A DNA stretch of 52,781 nucleotides from Dehalococcoidia bacterium. Lineage in GTDB: Bacteria > Chloroflexota > Dehalococcoidia > GIF9 > AB-539-J10. The DNA lies in contig JAUWQI010000006.1 in the NCBI GenBank assembly GCA_030611085.1, forward strand, positions 1 through 52,781. Direction: 5' to 3'. Shown one piece after another: positions 42,577-52,624 of this stretch. Numbering within the stretch: the stretch's first letter is position 1; every line of letters starts with the position of its first letter. The notes beneath the pieces are model-generated. The model had not been told where the DNA came from and did no database searches. It saw nothing but the letters and a program-made list of their open reading frames with translations. The position numbers and the translations under genes are program-made.

Positions 42577-43797
42577 TTATTTTGAATGTTTGGATTTGAA
42601 AGCAAAAGCCAGTCCCACTGCTACAAAAACAAGTACAGCGGCGATGGTAAATGCTATAGCATAGCTTTCCGTAGTATCGTAGACATACGAGCCCATAATA
42701 GGTCCGATAGTACCGCCTACTCCATAAGCCGTGAAAACCAACCCGTAATTGACCCCGAGGTTCTTAATGCCGAAAATATCAGCTGTTACCGTTGGGAACA
42801 AGGCGAAGTTGGCTCCATAAATAAATCCTACTACTGCTACCGAGACGAATATTGCTGCCAAACTTGTTGCAAAGTGGGGAAATGCCAACATCATTACGCC
42901 CTGTATCGCAAAGAGAATAAGCATGGCCTTCGGTACGCCGATTTTATCAGCAAGAGCTCCGCCTCCAGGCCTCCCAACAGCATTGAATGCAGAAAGAACA
43001 CCAGCAGCAATAGCAGCATACATAGCCACTACACCGATCTCTTCAGTATAAGCTGCAACATGCCCTATAACCATCAGTCCAGCTGCCGACGTGAAAACGA
43101 ACATCAGCCAAAGCATCCAGAACCGCCCCGATTTGAGAACTTCTCCCGGGCTGCAATCCCTTACCGCAGGTGTGACGGAGGAGGTTGTTGCTTTAGGCGG
43201 GGTCCATCCTGCGGGCTTCCATCCCTCAGGTGGGTTCTTCAACATGGAAGCTGCCGAAATAGAAACAACGAGGAGCACCGCACCTACTATGAGAAAGGCC
43301 ATTTGCAGTCCCTGCGTATCTAACAAGTACCTCTGAAGAGGAGCAAACAACAGGGCGCTCAAGCCAAATCCACCAACGACGATTCCCACTGACAAACCCG
43401 GCTTGTCAGGAAACCATTTCCGCGTTGCTGGAATGGCACAGGCGTATCCCAAGCCACAGCCCGACCCCGCTATAATCCCGTAGCTAAAGTATAACCAGAA
43501 AGGACTCCCAAAATGTCCGATAAACGAGGCTAGAATAAACCCTAAACCAAGCAGAGAGCCTCCAATCATGGCTACTTTTCTTGGCCCCATTTTGTCTTGG
43601 GCCCTCCCTGCAGGGATCATCATCAAGGCGAAAAACACCAGGAATATCGTGAATGGCAAGGTAGCTGTCGTTTTTGTCCACTCAAACGATTCCATCAACG
43701 GACGAACAAAAACACTCCACGCATACACGATTCCCAACATCAGATTTAGCAGAAAGCCGGCAATAACAATGGTCCATCTATTAGTTGATGTTGCCAA
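42577..43797 (-). CDS. MFS transporter, oxalate/formate antiporter-like
   Basis: A 406-residue, 12-helix major facilitator protein of the OFA type: LNLMLGIVYAWSVFVRPLME near the start, AGRAQDKMGPRKVAMIGG loop 2-3, and GGALADKIGVPKAMLILF in the second half. The N-terminal helix signature suggests import of a small carboxylate in exchange for another. The TTG at 43797 is chosen as start because AAAGGAGG lies six bases before it; the frame is open to 43821. The acs gene upstream on the same strand fits use of organic acids. Confidence 0.85.
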   Translation of the reverse strand: MATSTNRWTIVIAGFLLNLMLGIVYAWSVFVRPLMESFEWTKTTATLPFTIFLVFFALMMIPAGRAQDKMGPRKVAMIGGSLLGLGFILASFIGHFGSPFWLYFSYGIIAGSGCGLGYACAIPATRKWFPDKPGLSVGIVVGGFGLSALLFAPLQRYLLDTQGLQMAFLIVGAVLLVVSISAASMLKNPPEGWKPAGWTPPKATTSSVTPAVRDCSPGEVLKSGRFWMLWLMFVFTSAAGLMVIGHVAAYTEEIGVVAMYAAIAAGVLSAFNAVGRPGGGALADKIGVPKAMLILFAIQGVMMLAFPHFATSLAAIFVSVAVVGFIYGANFALFPTVTADIFGIKNLGVNYGLVFTAYGVGGTIGPIMGSYVYDTTESYAIAFTIAAVLVFVAVGLAFAFKSKHSK

Positions 43798-44102
43798 GAT
43801 TCGCCTCCTTTCAAATTCCAAGGCTGCTTAATTTTGTCCTAGCCTTAGATTTGTCTTTGTTATACCAGAAAATTTGCACTTTCAGCTTTTTGAGCGCATC
43901 CTTTTAGACTCATACGGTACGAAGAAAATCTCGCACTATATTTCTACCACCCCCCTGAATTCTCTTAGTGGTCCTACTATATAATTAGAGGGGGTTAGAA
44001 GAACCCCCTCTAATATCTCATATCTCTTGCTTAAATCTACCTTCGATGCTTTATTTGCTTGTCTTGGATAAATCGCCTGCCTCTGCAAAATCGGCCAAAG
44101 CT
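43798..44102. other. Intergenic region between acs and the MFS gene
   Basis: Apart from the hairpin at 43984 and AT-rich sequence that may hold the MFS promoter, nothing is recognised. Confidence 0.4.
43984..44014 (-). terminator. Perfect 13-bp hairpin after acs
   Basis: ATTAGAGGGGGTT pairs with AACCCCCTCTAAT around a 5-base loop, 89 bases past the acs stop. No U-tract follows; it could end acs transcription or protect its mRNA. Confidence 0.5.
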
Positions 44103-46070
44103 TTATACTCTCCCCTTTATCAAATCATCAACAACACTAGCATCAGCTAAAGTAGAGGTGTCTCCAAGTTCGTTTATCTTACCCTCAGCGATTTTGACCA
44201 AAATCCTCCGCATAATCTTGCCGCTCCTGGTCTTGGGCAAGCCATCAGCAAATTGAATTTTGTCCGGACTAGCAATGGGTCCAATCTCTTTCCGTACATG
44301 AGCCACAAGCTCTTTCTTGAGCGCATCGCTCTTCTCTACTCCTACATTCGTGGTGACATAGGCATATATACCTTGACCCTTAATATCGTGTGGCATGCCC
44401 ACCACTGCAGCCTCAGCAATCTTCTCATGAGATACCAGGGCGCTCTCAACCTCCGCCGTTCCGATACGATGTCCCGAAACATTGATGACATCATCCATCC
44501 GCCCCATTAGCCAGTAGTAGCCATCTTCATCCACCCTGGCACCATCACCACAAGTATACAGCCCAGGGAGCTGAATAAAGTATGTTTCCTTGAACTTTTT
44601 CGGCTCTTGATATACTCCTCTCATTAGCCCTGGCCACGGTTTCCTAAAGCAAAGCCATCCACCTTCATTAACATCGCAAGGAGTGCCGTCAGCTCTCAGT
44701 ATTACTGGGTCTATTCCAGGGAGTGGGAAGGTAGCTGAACCCGGCTTGAGCGGAGTTGCACCAGGCATCGGAGAGATGATATGACCACCTGTCTCTGTCT
44801 GCCAAAAACAATCCGAAATGGGGCATCTCTCTTTGCCTATTACGTTGTAATACCACATCCAGGCTTCAGGATTGATGGGTTCACCCACTGAACCCAGTAC
44901 CCGTAAGCAGCTCATGTCGTGCTTATTGGGCCATTCCTCTCCTTCTCTCATCAACGACCGAAGGACAGTGGGAGCAGTATAGAACACACTTACCTTGTTT
45001 TTCTCCACGATTTCCCAGAATTTATCTGGATGTGGATAATTAGGTACCCCTTCAAATATCAGGCTCGTGGCACCAAGTCCCAGAGGACCATAGACACAAT
45101 AAGTTTGCCCCGTTACCCAACCAATGTCTGCGGTGCACCAGTATGTGTCCTCCTCTTTGAGGTCAAAGCTCCATTTCATGGTCTCCATGCCAAAGAGAAG
45201 ATATCCCGCCTGCGTATGCACCACCCCTTTTGGTTTACCAGTAGTGCCGCTGGTATACATAAACATGAGGTAATCTTCAGCATCCATCACCTCTGGCTCG
45301 CAGTAGGGTTTGATATCATCAGCCGCCATCAACTCATGCCACCACTGGTCGCGTCCCTCTTTGAATTCAATCTCATTCCCGCATCTCTTGACAACTACGG
45401 CCCTTTTTACATCAGGACACATTGCCATGGCTGCATCGGCATTAGTTTTGCTCGCGATGACTCTTCCACTGCGATAATAGCCATCACAGCAAACAAGGGT
45501 CTCGGCTCCGCTAGCTTGTATTCTATCTCGAAGGGCCTCAGCGCTGAAGCCACCAAAAACTACAACGTGGACGGCGCCAATTCTGGCACAAGCCAACAGA
45601 GCTATGGGCAACTCAGGAATCATAGGCAAATACATAGCAACTCGGTCGCCTTTCTTTACCCCAAGCTTTTTCAAAACATTGGCAAACTTGCATACCTCGT
45701 AATAAAGCTGCTGGTAGGTATAAGTCTTACTTTCTCCTGCCGGTTCTCCTTCCCAAATGATGGCTGCTTTATTCCTACGCCAGGTCTTTAGATGCCTATC
45801 GAGACAGTTGTAACTAACATTGAGCTTGCCACCCACAAACCATTCGTGTTTAGCATTAGCAAAATCCTCAACTAAAACCTTATCCCATTTTTTATACCAG
45901 TCAAGCTCCTCAGCAAGCTTCCCCCAGAATTTCTCTGGATTCTCAATGGACTCTTTATAGATTTTCTTGTACTCCTCCATGCTTTTAACATAAGCTTTTT
46001 CACTCAGTTCCTTTGGCGGAGGGAATACACGCTTCTCCTCCATCATGGAAATCATACCTTTTTCTGCCAT
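44103..46070 (-). CDS. acs: Acetyl-CoA synthetase
   Basis: A 655-residue AMP-forming enzyme that activates acetate to acetyl-CoA. The P-loop is YTSGTTGKPKGVVHT. KHEWFVGGKLNVSYNCLDRH is the family N-terminal motif, and WQTETGGHIISPMPG and DDVINVSGHRIGTAEVES follow. The C-terminal KTRSGKIMRRIL carries the lysine usually controlled by acetylation. AAGGAGGTATTT precedes the ATG. A deacetylase of the HDAC/AcuC family at 8585 and a dead sirtuin at 12190 are relevant to that control, though distant. Confidence 0.95.
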   Translation of the reverse strand: MAEKGMISMMEEKRVFPPPKELSEKAYVKSMEEYKKIYKESIENPEKFWGKLAEELDWYKKWDKVLVEDFANAKHEWFVGGKLNVSYNCLDRHLKTWRRNKAAIIWEGEPAGESKTYTYQQLYYEVCKFANVLKKLGVKKGDRVAMYLPMIPELPIALLACARIGAVHVVVFGGFSAEALRDRIQASGAETLVCCDGYYRSGRVIASKTNADAAMAMCPDVKRAVVVKRCGNEIEFKEGRDQWWHELMAADDIKPYCEPEVMDAEDYLMFMYTSGTTGKPKGVVHTQAGYLLFGMETMKWSFDLKEEDTYWCTADIGWVTGQTYCVYGPLGLGATSLIFEGVPNYPHPDKFWEIVEKNKVSVFYTAPTVLRSLMREGEEWPNKHDMSCLRVLGSVGEPINPEAWMWYYNVIGKERCPISDCFWQTETGGHIISPMPGATPLKPGSATFPLPGIDPVILRADGTPCDVNEGGWLCFRKPWPGLMRGVYQEPKKFKETYFIQLPGLYTCGDGARVDEDGYYWLMGRMDDVINVSGHRIGTAEVESALVSHEKIAEAAVVGMPHDIKGQGIYAYVTTNVGVEKSDALKKELVAHVRKEIGPIASPDKIQFADGLPKTRSGKIMRRILVKIAEGKINELGDTSTLADASVVDDLIKGRV

Positions 46071-46340
46071 AAATACCTCCTTTTTCTTCTATATTTGCAT
46101 TTTCTCGCTACAAACTGCCTCGAATTGTAGCACAACAAAAATCCAAACCGAAATAATAACATGCTGCCCAAGATAATGCAACTTCGCGTGCTGGCTGACC
46201 ACATCGCCACCAAAGAGGTCGCTTAGCAATCTATTTGTCATTACTAGTTAATAAACAAACTCCTGCCAAACTCTTCCTTGTCTAAACGCCTTTTCTTTAC
46301 TAGAATACACCAATATAACCAGTAATTTTATAGATAGATT
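46071..46340. other. Intergenic region upstream of acs and clc
   Basis: A divergent promoter region of about 270 bases. It is AT-rich near 46230-46340. No motif, repeat or RNA gene was identified with confidence. Confidence 0.4.
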
Positions 46341-48110
46341 GTGCTAAAAAGACATAAGAGTGCCATTAATAGCAAACTAGTTTCACCGCTGAGGTATTTA
46401 CGCGCCCATAGATTCACCTCTGGCATCATTCTTAGCATTATTGTTGGGCTCGGTGGTGGGCTCGGTGCTGTTATCTTCAGGTGGCTCATCAAGACATTTC
46501 ACCAGCTCTTTTTTACCGGAATGAGTGATTCTTTAACCCTTTTAGGGCATTACTCCGTCATTTTAGCGCCTGTAGTGGGTGGACTCATCGTTGGTTGCAT
46601 CATTTACTTCACTAAAACTGGAGAGACGAAAGGCCATGGCGTCCCTGAGGTAATGGAAGCAGTATGGCGAGAAGGAGGACGCATCCGTCCCAGAGTAGCA
46701 GCAATTAAGGTGCTAACTTCATCAATATGCCTTGGCAGTGGAGGTTCTGCAGGAAGAGAAGGACCAATCGTCCAGATTGGCTCCAGCATCGGCTCAACTG
46801 TAGCACAATGGTTTCGCTTGCCAGAGGATTGGGTAAAAACTCTGGTTGCCTGTGGAACAGCAGCAGGCATTTCAGCCACATTTAATGCCCCTATAGGCGG
46901 TATATTTTTTGCTTTGGAAGTTATTTTAGGCCGGGTTGTAAACCCACGCCTGGGCTTTGTTGTCCTGAGTTCAGTGGTAGCCGACCTTATCGCTCACCTT
47001 TTCCTGGGCGATTTCCGAACCTTCAATATGCCGGTGGAATATACTCTAAATAGCTACAGCGAATTACCCTTATATATCTTATTAGGCGTATTTTGTGCTC
47101 TTGTCGCTGCTCTTTTCATTCGTTCACTGTACAAAATGGAAGACGGTTTTAATGCCTTAAAACTTCCCGAATACTTAAAACCAGCTTTGGGTGGCATTGC
47201 CGTTGGGCTCATCGGTTTCTACAATCCTTATCTTTTTGGAGTTGGCTATGATGGAATAGACCAGGTTCTATTGGGTAATATTGGCCTTCTCTCCTTGATA
47301 GCATTGCTATTTCTGAAAATATTAGCTACTTCATTCACTCTAGGAAGCGGGGGTAGTGGCGGCATTTTTGCCCCCAGTTTATTTATGGGAGCTATGTTTG
47401 GTGGGCTCTTCGGAGAAATAGCTCACGGTTTCCTGCCCGGCGTCGTCGCCCCTGCAGGTGCTTACGCACTGGTAGGTATGGCGGCAGTCTTTGCTGGAGC
47501 AACACAGGCACCAATAACATCTTTCATCATCCTTTTTGAGATGACCCAGGATTACGCTATCATCCTGCCCTTACTGCTGGCAGTAGTAACTAGCACTTTG
47601 CTTTCTCGCCGACTTAGCCGCGAAACCATATACACCCTTAAATTAGCACGGCGCGGCATAAGTACACAACGCCCCGAAGAGGCTGCTTTCTTGAGAAGTA
47701 TTACTGTCGGTGAGACGATGACACGCAATTTCCCCAGCGTTTCACCCCAAATGAGCGTTCCTAAGCTAATAGACAAGCTGAACAAAACTGGCCATCATGG
47801 ACTCCCTGTGGTGGATGAAAATGGTCACCTTTATGGCATGGTTACCTTGACCGATGTTGAATCCAGAATAACAGGAGACATTAAGAAGCTTACTGTAGCT
47901 GATATTGCTACTAAAAGACTGACTACAGCCTATCCCGACCAGCTTTTGAGTGAACTGGTTGAGCATTTGGGCATGGGAACCAGTGAAATTCCACGAATTC
48001 CTGTCGTCAGCAGGCGAGACCCTACCAAGCTCCTGGGAGTGCTGCGCCGCCAGGATATTGTTAAGGGTTACGCCAGAGCAGTGTCAGGAATACACGGAAA
48101 CGAAGTATGA
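46341..48110 (+). CDS. ClC family chloride channel/antiporter with two CBS domains
   Basis: A 589-residue membrane protein. Selectivity-filter motifs: KGHGVPEV (98-103), [11 protein letters not shown] with the gating Glu140, and [12 protein letters not shown] near 337. Glu140 suggests a Cl-/H+ exchanger or related anion antiporter. Two CBS domains occupy about 450-585 ([23 protein letters not shown]) and may sense nucleotides. The start is a GTG with no clear ribosome-binding site. Its stop overlaps tsaD as ATGA. Confidence 0.92.
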   Translation: MLKRHKSAINSKLVSPLRYLRAHRFTSGIILSIIVGLGGGLGAVIFRWLIKTFHQLFFTGMSDSLTLLGHYSVILAPVVGGLIVGCIIYFTKTGETKGHGVPEVMEAVWREGGRIRPRVAAIKVLTSSICLGSGGSAGREGPIVQIGSSIGSTVAQWFRLPEDWVKTLVACGTAAGISATFNAPIGGIFFALEVILGRVVNPRLGFVVLSSVVADLIAHLFLGDFRTFNMPVEYTLNSYSELPLYILLGVFCALVAALFIRSLYKMEDGFNALKLPEYLKPALGGIAVGLIGFYNPYLFGVGYDGIDQVLLGNIGLLSLIALLFLKILATSFTLGSGGSGGIFAPSLFMGAMFGGLFGEIAHGFLPGVVAPAGAYALVGMAAVFAGATQAPITSFIILFEMTQDYAIILPLLLAVVTSTLLSRRLSRETIYTLKLARRGISTQRPEEAAFLRSITVGETMTRNFPSVSPQMSVPKLIDKLNKTGHHGLPVVDENGHLYGMVTLTDVESRITGDIKKLTVADIATKRLTTAYPDQLLSELVEHLGMGTSEIPRIPVVSRRDPTKLLGVLRRQDIVKGYARAVSGIHGNEV

Positions 48111-49123
48111 AAATCTTAGGCATTGAAACCTCCTGTGATGAAACTGCCGCCGCAGTGGTTGCCGATGGCAGCAAAATTATCTCCAATATCATAGCTTCAC
48201 AGATAGACATTCATGCTCGCTACGGCGGCATAGTGCCAGAAATTGCCTCAAGACAGCACCTGCTCACCATTATCCCTGTGGTGCAAAAGGCAATGTCTGA
48301 AGCCAATGCCGGTTGGCAAGATATAGATGGCATTGCCATAACTTACGGCCCAGGCTTGGCAGGCTCACTGCTCGTGGGGGTTAATGTAGCCAAGGCAATC
48401 GCCCTGGCTACAGGATTGCCTATTACCGGGGTTAACCATCTCGAAGGGCATATCTATGCCAACTGGTTATCTTCTCCATCCAATTGTAGTTGCCCAATTC
48501 ATTGGGCGAATGGCGCGGGCAAGGTGAGATTCCCCTGCCTCTGCCTTATCATTTCCGGTGGGCACAGCGACTTGATAGTAATGAAAGGACATGGGCAATT
48601 TGAGAAGCTAGGACGAACTCGTGATGATGCCGCCGGAGAGGCATTTGACAAAGCGGCTCGAATTTTGGGCTTAGGCTATCCCGGAGGCCCAGCCGTGGAA
48701 CAAGCAGCTACCACCGGAACCCCTTGCATTCCTCTTCCCCGAGCCTGGCTCAAAGGAAGCCACGATTTCAGCTTCAGCGGCTTAAAGACAGCCCTCTGGC
48801 ATCTCGCCCAAAAGGAACAAATTTCGGCAACCGACGCTGCCGCAAGCTTCCAGCTAGCAGTAGTAGATGTCCTGGTTGGTAAAACAATCGAGGCAGCAAA
48901 GGAATTACAGGTAAAACAAATTTTGCTCAGTGGTGGTGTAGCATCAAATAAGTTTTTAACAGAGCGTTTCCTGAACTCCTCGCCTATCCCCGTCCTCATT
49001 CCCCCTCCCGACTTATGCACTGATAATGCCGCTATGGTCGCCGCTTGTGGCTACTACCATTTTCAAGCTGGTAACGCAAGCAGCTATGACTTAGATGTAG
49101 TTCCCAGCCTCAGCCTGGGCTAG
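48107..49123 (+). CDS. tsaD: tRNA N6-threonylcarbamoyladenosine transferase subunit
   Basis: A 338-residue TsaD, part of the complex that makes t6A37 in tRNAs. [12 protein letters not shown] opens the ASKHA fold; the metal histidines are His111 and His115 in [31 protein letters not shown] follows. Residues about 124-141 ([18 protein letters not shown]) are extra relative to the family and are encoded by a half copy of repeat B, a few residues after the metal site. Overlap with the ClC gene implies coupling. Confidence 0.94.
   Translation: MKILGIETSCDETAAAVVADGSKIISNIIASQIDIHARYGGIVPEIASRQHLLTIIPVVQKAMSEANAGWQDIDGIAITYGPGLAGSLLVGVNVAKAIALATGLPITGVNHLEGHIYANWLSSPSNCSCPIHWANGAGKVRFPCLCLIISGGHSDLIVMKGHGQFEKLGRTRDDAAGEAFDKAARILGLGYPGGPAVEQAATTGTPCIPLPRAWLKGSHDFSFSGLKTALWHLAQKEQISATDAAASFQLAVVDVLVGKTIEAAKELQVKQILLSGGVASNKFLTERFLNSSPIPVLIPPPDLCTDNAAMVAACGYYHFQAGNASSYDLDVVPSLSLG
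48485..48507. repeat. Half of repeat B inside tsaD
   Basis: TGTAGTTGCCCAATTCATTG then GGC: the left half of the double-hairpin element at 5586, in frame. Confidence 0.8.
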
Positions 49124-49282
49124 CTAAGCCAGAGGACATGCGCCACCTTTCTCCTCATTGGACTACCCTCCGGGCAAGGCCGGTTATGTATTGTACTTAT
49201 TGAATTGCACGAAATGACGGAATGTGTCTCCTAATTGCAGGTCAATAGCTGTTAGGCAATCAAGGTTAAATATATGCGAAGG

Positions 49283-52200
49283 CTAGATTAGTGCCTCACT
49301 GCAAATTATGCGCGGTATCTCTTCGGTTTCAATGAAAACGGCCTTTTGCTCCAAACGCTCCTGGAGGCTATGTTCGTAATAAATGTCGGTAAGGCTCTTT
49401 AGCAGATTTTCGCCAACTACACCATTTCGCCTCAGGAAGTTCAACTTTTTATTCACAGCGGGCGATGGACTCATCCGAAATGCTTTTTCCAGAATATTTA
49501 ACCGTTCCTTAGTCACATCGTCAGCATGTTCAAAAAGTATACGAAGTTCACGCAAAACATACCGCTGTGCCTGGGTCAAAGACAGGGTCTGAGCCCGTTC
49601 TGCTCTCCTGTGCTTAACCTCCTCTTCAAAGAGGTGTTTAATCTTCATTGTGTTGCGGTTATACCCGGCAGGGAGCTTTCGTGCCGGCTCGAGAGCAGAG
49701 CATCTTATGGCGTTGATGGCTCTTGGAGCATCACGAGAGATAATCTTCCCCGCATCATCAGTCAGGAAGAGCTGCTGAAAGCGCCCAGCCTGGCAGAAAA
49801 CATAATGCCCCTTAAAATCGGATTCCTTTGCAGCCCGAATACCATCCCTGAGTTCTGCTATTCTCTGGAACTCCTCTGGTTTTTCACTCTTTAGATGACG
49901 AAGCATCTCCTCTGCCTCATTAAGGTCTATAATGTCCTTTGTATCCTCTTCAAACAATGATAATTGCCCCTCTTTGCCTTCGTAGATGGCATACATAGCT
50001 TGCTCATTAAGTTGCTCACTCTGGTCAAGAATGGCTGCATCCTCTCCAATAGTGTCGTGGATTTCCTGAATGCGCCTTTGTAGGACGCCTTTAATGCCTA
50101 AGCCTTTATCAAGCTCGGTCTCGGGAAGAAAGTTGAATGCCCAGACTATGTCGTTCTCAGAACCAATCCTGTCAATACGACCGATGCGCTGTATCAGCTT
50201 AACCGGGTTCCAGTGCAGGTCGTAGTTGATGACCTTATCACAATCCTGGAGGTTAAGTCCTTCAGAGAGGACATCGGTGGAGACAAGAATACGAACCTCG
50301 CACTCCCCTTTTTGGAAGCTAAATTCAGGGTTGGCTTTAGGAGCAAAACGACCCACCATCCTGGACTTGCTTTTATCTGCGCCATAGATAACATCAATAT
50401 CAGGCATCTTGCTGTCAGGATTAAGGTTATCGTAGAGATATCTGGCTGTATCGGCATATTGGGTAAAGATTAGACATTTACCATTATTTAGTGGCTCCTG
50501 TTTCATCCTGGTAAAGAGCCTTTGCAGCTTGGCATCTTTGTCGGGTGTAATTGGCTCTACTAGCTCAAATATATGTTTAAGCAATTTCTTATCTGCCTCT
50601 ATATGTTGGCGTAGTCTTGCCTCATCGAAATCCTTTATATCGTAGCGCCCTGACATTTCGCGCAACCGGTCAATAAGGTCAGTTTCCTCATAACGGTCTG
50701 ACTCATACAAAAGTCGCTGAGCATCTTCACCCGCTGGTACAATGCCAGCATCAAGAGATTTAAGGAAGTCTTGATGGATGCGAACAAGGCGACCTATCGT
50801 TTCTCTAAAGGCGTAAACGCTGGACTCAAATCGTTTGAACAGAAGCACCCTGATTAATCCTCGCAGGTTAATCCCGGCACGATGAAGGTCGCTATAAGGC
50901 ATCTGCTTTCGTTTCTCAGGAAGAACATAGTTATACAGTCCATAGCGGGCATAGGTAATCTCCTGTCCTGGCTTTGGTCGGTAATGCTCTCCGCGAGGCC
51001 GACCAAGGTATGTCCGAATCTGCTGATAGAGACCACTATATGTCTCCTCTATGCTGTATCTGAGTGATTCAAGCTCCCTCTTGGGGAAGAACTGGTGTTT
51101 CTCACCTACGATGATATATGCCCTCTTGGTGCCATTGAGATATTGCCTGCATTCCATATCAGACATTTCTCGTAGAGGCTGGTGAGTATCCTCAGCGTAT
51201 CCATACCACCGAAGAACATGCCTTCGGGTCCTGCGGATCAGTACATGAACCAATAAATCCTGGAGCTCCCTTTCTCCATTATCAACCAGTTTGAAATACC
51301 TCTTGAGGTCCGGAGGGTCTATGGGAAGGTCCGTCTTATCCTCTTGATGAAACAGTTTTATCTGGTTATAAATATCTCCCGCTGACTTGTTGCGCGGTGT
51401 AGCCGTCAAAAAGCAACACTTCCGTCCTGTGGAGAGGAATGTATGCAGAACCTCGTAACGCTGTGTAGTGTGGTGACGGAAGTTATGGCTCTCATCTACC
51501 AGAACCACATTCCGGTCGCGGTATCTAACATCCTGTAGAAGCCCATTGACGTCTGACTCACCCGTTTCTTTAAGAAGGCTCATGGGCAGGACTCGAGCAT
51601 TGAGATGGTAAATCTCATTGTAGCCTTCCCACATATCCTCCAGTGTTTTAGGACAGATAATGAGTGGGCGAGCATGCTCCGTCCGCTCAAAGTGCTTCAG
51701 GATAGCTGCACCAATATAGCTTTTACCCAATCCGACCACATCAGATACAAAACACCCGCCATTATCCCTTATTTTTTGTATCGCCTGGCGGACGGCAACC
51801 TTCTGGAAATCAGCGAGGTCTTGCGTTATCTCATCATCCCAAAGAATTTCTACTCCCTCTCCCTCCTCAAGGCGGTCTTTCACCAGGGTGTAGAGGGTTT
51901 TCATATAGACATCGTAGGGACGCACCGGGCGAGCTGCCCAGGATTGGTTCAGTTCATTCATCAAGTAGGCTTCGAAGTCTTGGGCTTCATTCCACAGCTC
52001 ATCAAACCACCTGGTAAGTTCAGCATGATTGCTATCTCCCTCGATTCTTACATTGAGTTCCGTGTTATCTGATATCCCGGCCAAGCTTAGATTTGAGGAA
52101 CCAACAATAGCAGTTCCTGTACTGGGTAGAGTGACAAGATTGCCCTTATCATCATAAAGCTGCTTATAGTCAAAGATATATGCTTTGGCGTGGAGGCGTC

Positions 52201-52624
52201 CCTTAGTGTATATCCTCACCTTAAGCCGCTTCTCCTCTATCAGATTAATCAGCGTTTTAACCAGGGCTTCTCCCTCATCAGTCTGGTCCATAAGAGCAAC
52301 GGCTTCTTGAAGATTCTCCCTGGTCTCGTTTGCTCGCTGCCTTTGGTCTGCTTTCTTGCTTAACCTGATATCCTCCAACGCCTGGTCAACCAGCTCAAGA
52401 CGCTTGTATCCCTCACTAATTTGCTCCAGCGTTTCACGGTTAGTGGTGTTGCCTATAAGTAGCTTCAGCTCTGATACTTCCTGAAGGTTCTTCTGTATTG
52501 GCTCGAAGCCAGACAAAAAGAAATAGCCCACGGCGAACTTAGCCCGCTCCGTAGAGGGAAGAATGCGGTTTATGTGGTCGACTAGTTTCTCGCTGCGATT
52601 ATCTATAATATCGTGGGTGGGCAT
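49283..52624 (-). CDS. PLD-like nuclease/SNF2-family helicase fusion
   Basis: An 1113-residue protein. The N-terminal phospholipase-D-like domain has GRLHAKAYIFD (His145, Lys147, Asp152) and GSSNLSLAG (175-183), one HKD half-site. The SNF2-type helicase follows: Walker A DVVGLGKS (295-302), DESH box (377-380), TATP, then SEGLNLQDCDKVINYDLHW and QRIGRIDRIGS (motifs V-VI). The last 250 residues are uncharacterised. Such fusions occur in phage-defence and restriction-like loci. The ATG is immediately preceded by the stop of the HEPN-like gene. Its role is inferred only. Confidence 0.88.
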   Translation of the reverse strand: MPTHDIIDNRSEKLVDHINRILPSTERAKFAVGYFFLSGFEPIQKNLQEVSELKLLIGNTTNRETLEQISEGYKRLELVDQALEDIRLSKKADQRQRANETRENLQEAVALMDQTDEGEALVKTLINLIEEKRLKVRIYTKGRLHAKAYIFDYKQLYDDKGNLVTLPSTGTAIVGSSNLSLAGISDNTELNVRIEGDSNHAELTRWFDELWNEAQDFEAYLMNELNQSWAARPVRPYDVYMKTLYTLVKDRLEEGEGVEILWDDEITQDLADFQKVAVRQAIQKIRDNGGCFVSDVVGLGKSYIGAAILKHFERTEHARPLIICPKTLEDMWEGYNEIYHLNARVLPMSLLKETGESDVNGLLQDVRYRDRNVVLVDESHNFRHHTTQRYEVLHTFLSTGRKCCFLTATPRNKSAGDIYNQIKLFHQEDKTDLPIDPPDLKRYFKLVDNGERELQDLLVHVLIRRTRRHVLRWYGYAEDTHQPLREMSDMECRQYLNGTKRAYIIVGEKHQFFPKRELESLRYSIEETYSGLYQQIRTYLGRPRGEHYRPKPGQEITYARYGLYNYVLPEKRKQMPYSDLHRAGINLRGLIRVLLFKRFESSVYAFRETIGRLVRIHQDFLKSLDAGIVPAGEDAQRLLYESDRYEETDLIDRLREMSGRYDIKDFDEARLRQHIEADKKLLKHIFELVEPITPDKDAKLQRLFTRMKQEPLNNGKCLIFTQYADTARYLYDNLNPDSKMPDIDVIYGADKSKSRMVGRFAPKANPEFSFQKGECEVRILVSTDVLSEGLNLQDCDKVINYDLHWNPVKLIQRIGRIDRIGSENDIVWAFNFLPETELDKGLGIKGVLQRRIQEIHDTIGEDAAILDQSEQLNEQAMYAIYEGKEGQLSLFEEDTKDIIDLNEAEEMLRHLKSEKPEEFQRIAELRDGIRAAKESDFKGHYVFCQAGRFQQLFLTDDAGKIISRDAPRAINAIRCSALEPARKLPAGYNRNTMKIKHLFEEEVKHRRAERAQTLSLTQAQRYVLRELRILFEHADDVTKERLNILEKAFRMSPSPAVNKKLNFLRRNGVVGENLLKSLTDIYYEHSLQERLEQKAVFIETEEIPRIICSEALI

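Noticed and set aside
42586-43323. A 245-codon plus-strand frame opposite the MFS gene
   Set aside because: It is antisense to a clear transporter, with an improbable composition rich in Tyr, Ser, Cys and Arg.
44919-45791. A 290-codon plus-strand frame opposite acs
   Set aside because: It mirrors the acs coding frame and has no family motif or ribosome-binding site.
46161-46226. A 21-codon frame (MLPKIMQLRVLADHIATKEV and one more residue)
   Set aside because: Too short, no ribosome-binding site, and no support beyond a plausible composition.
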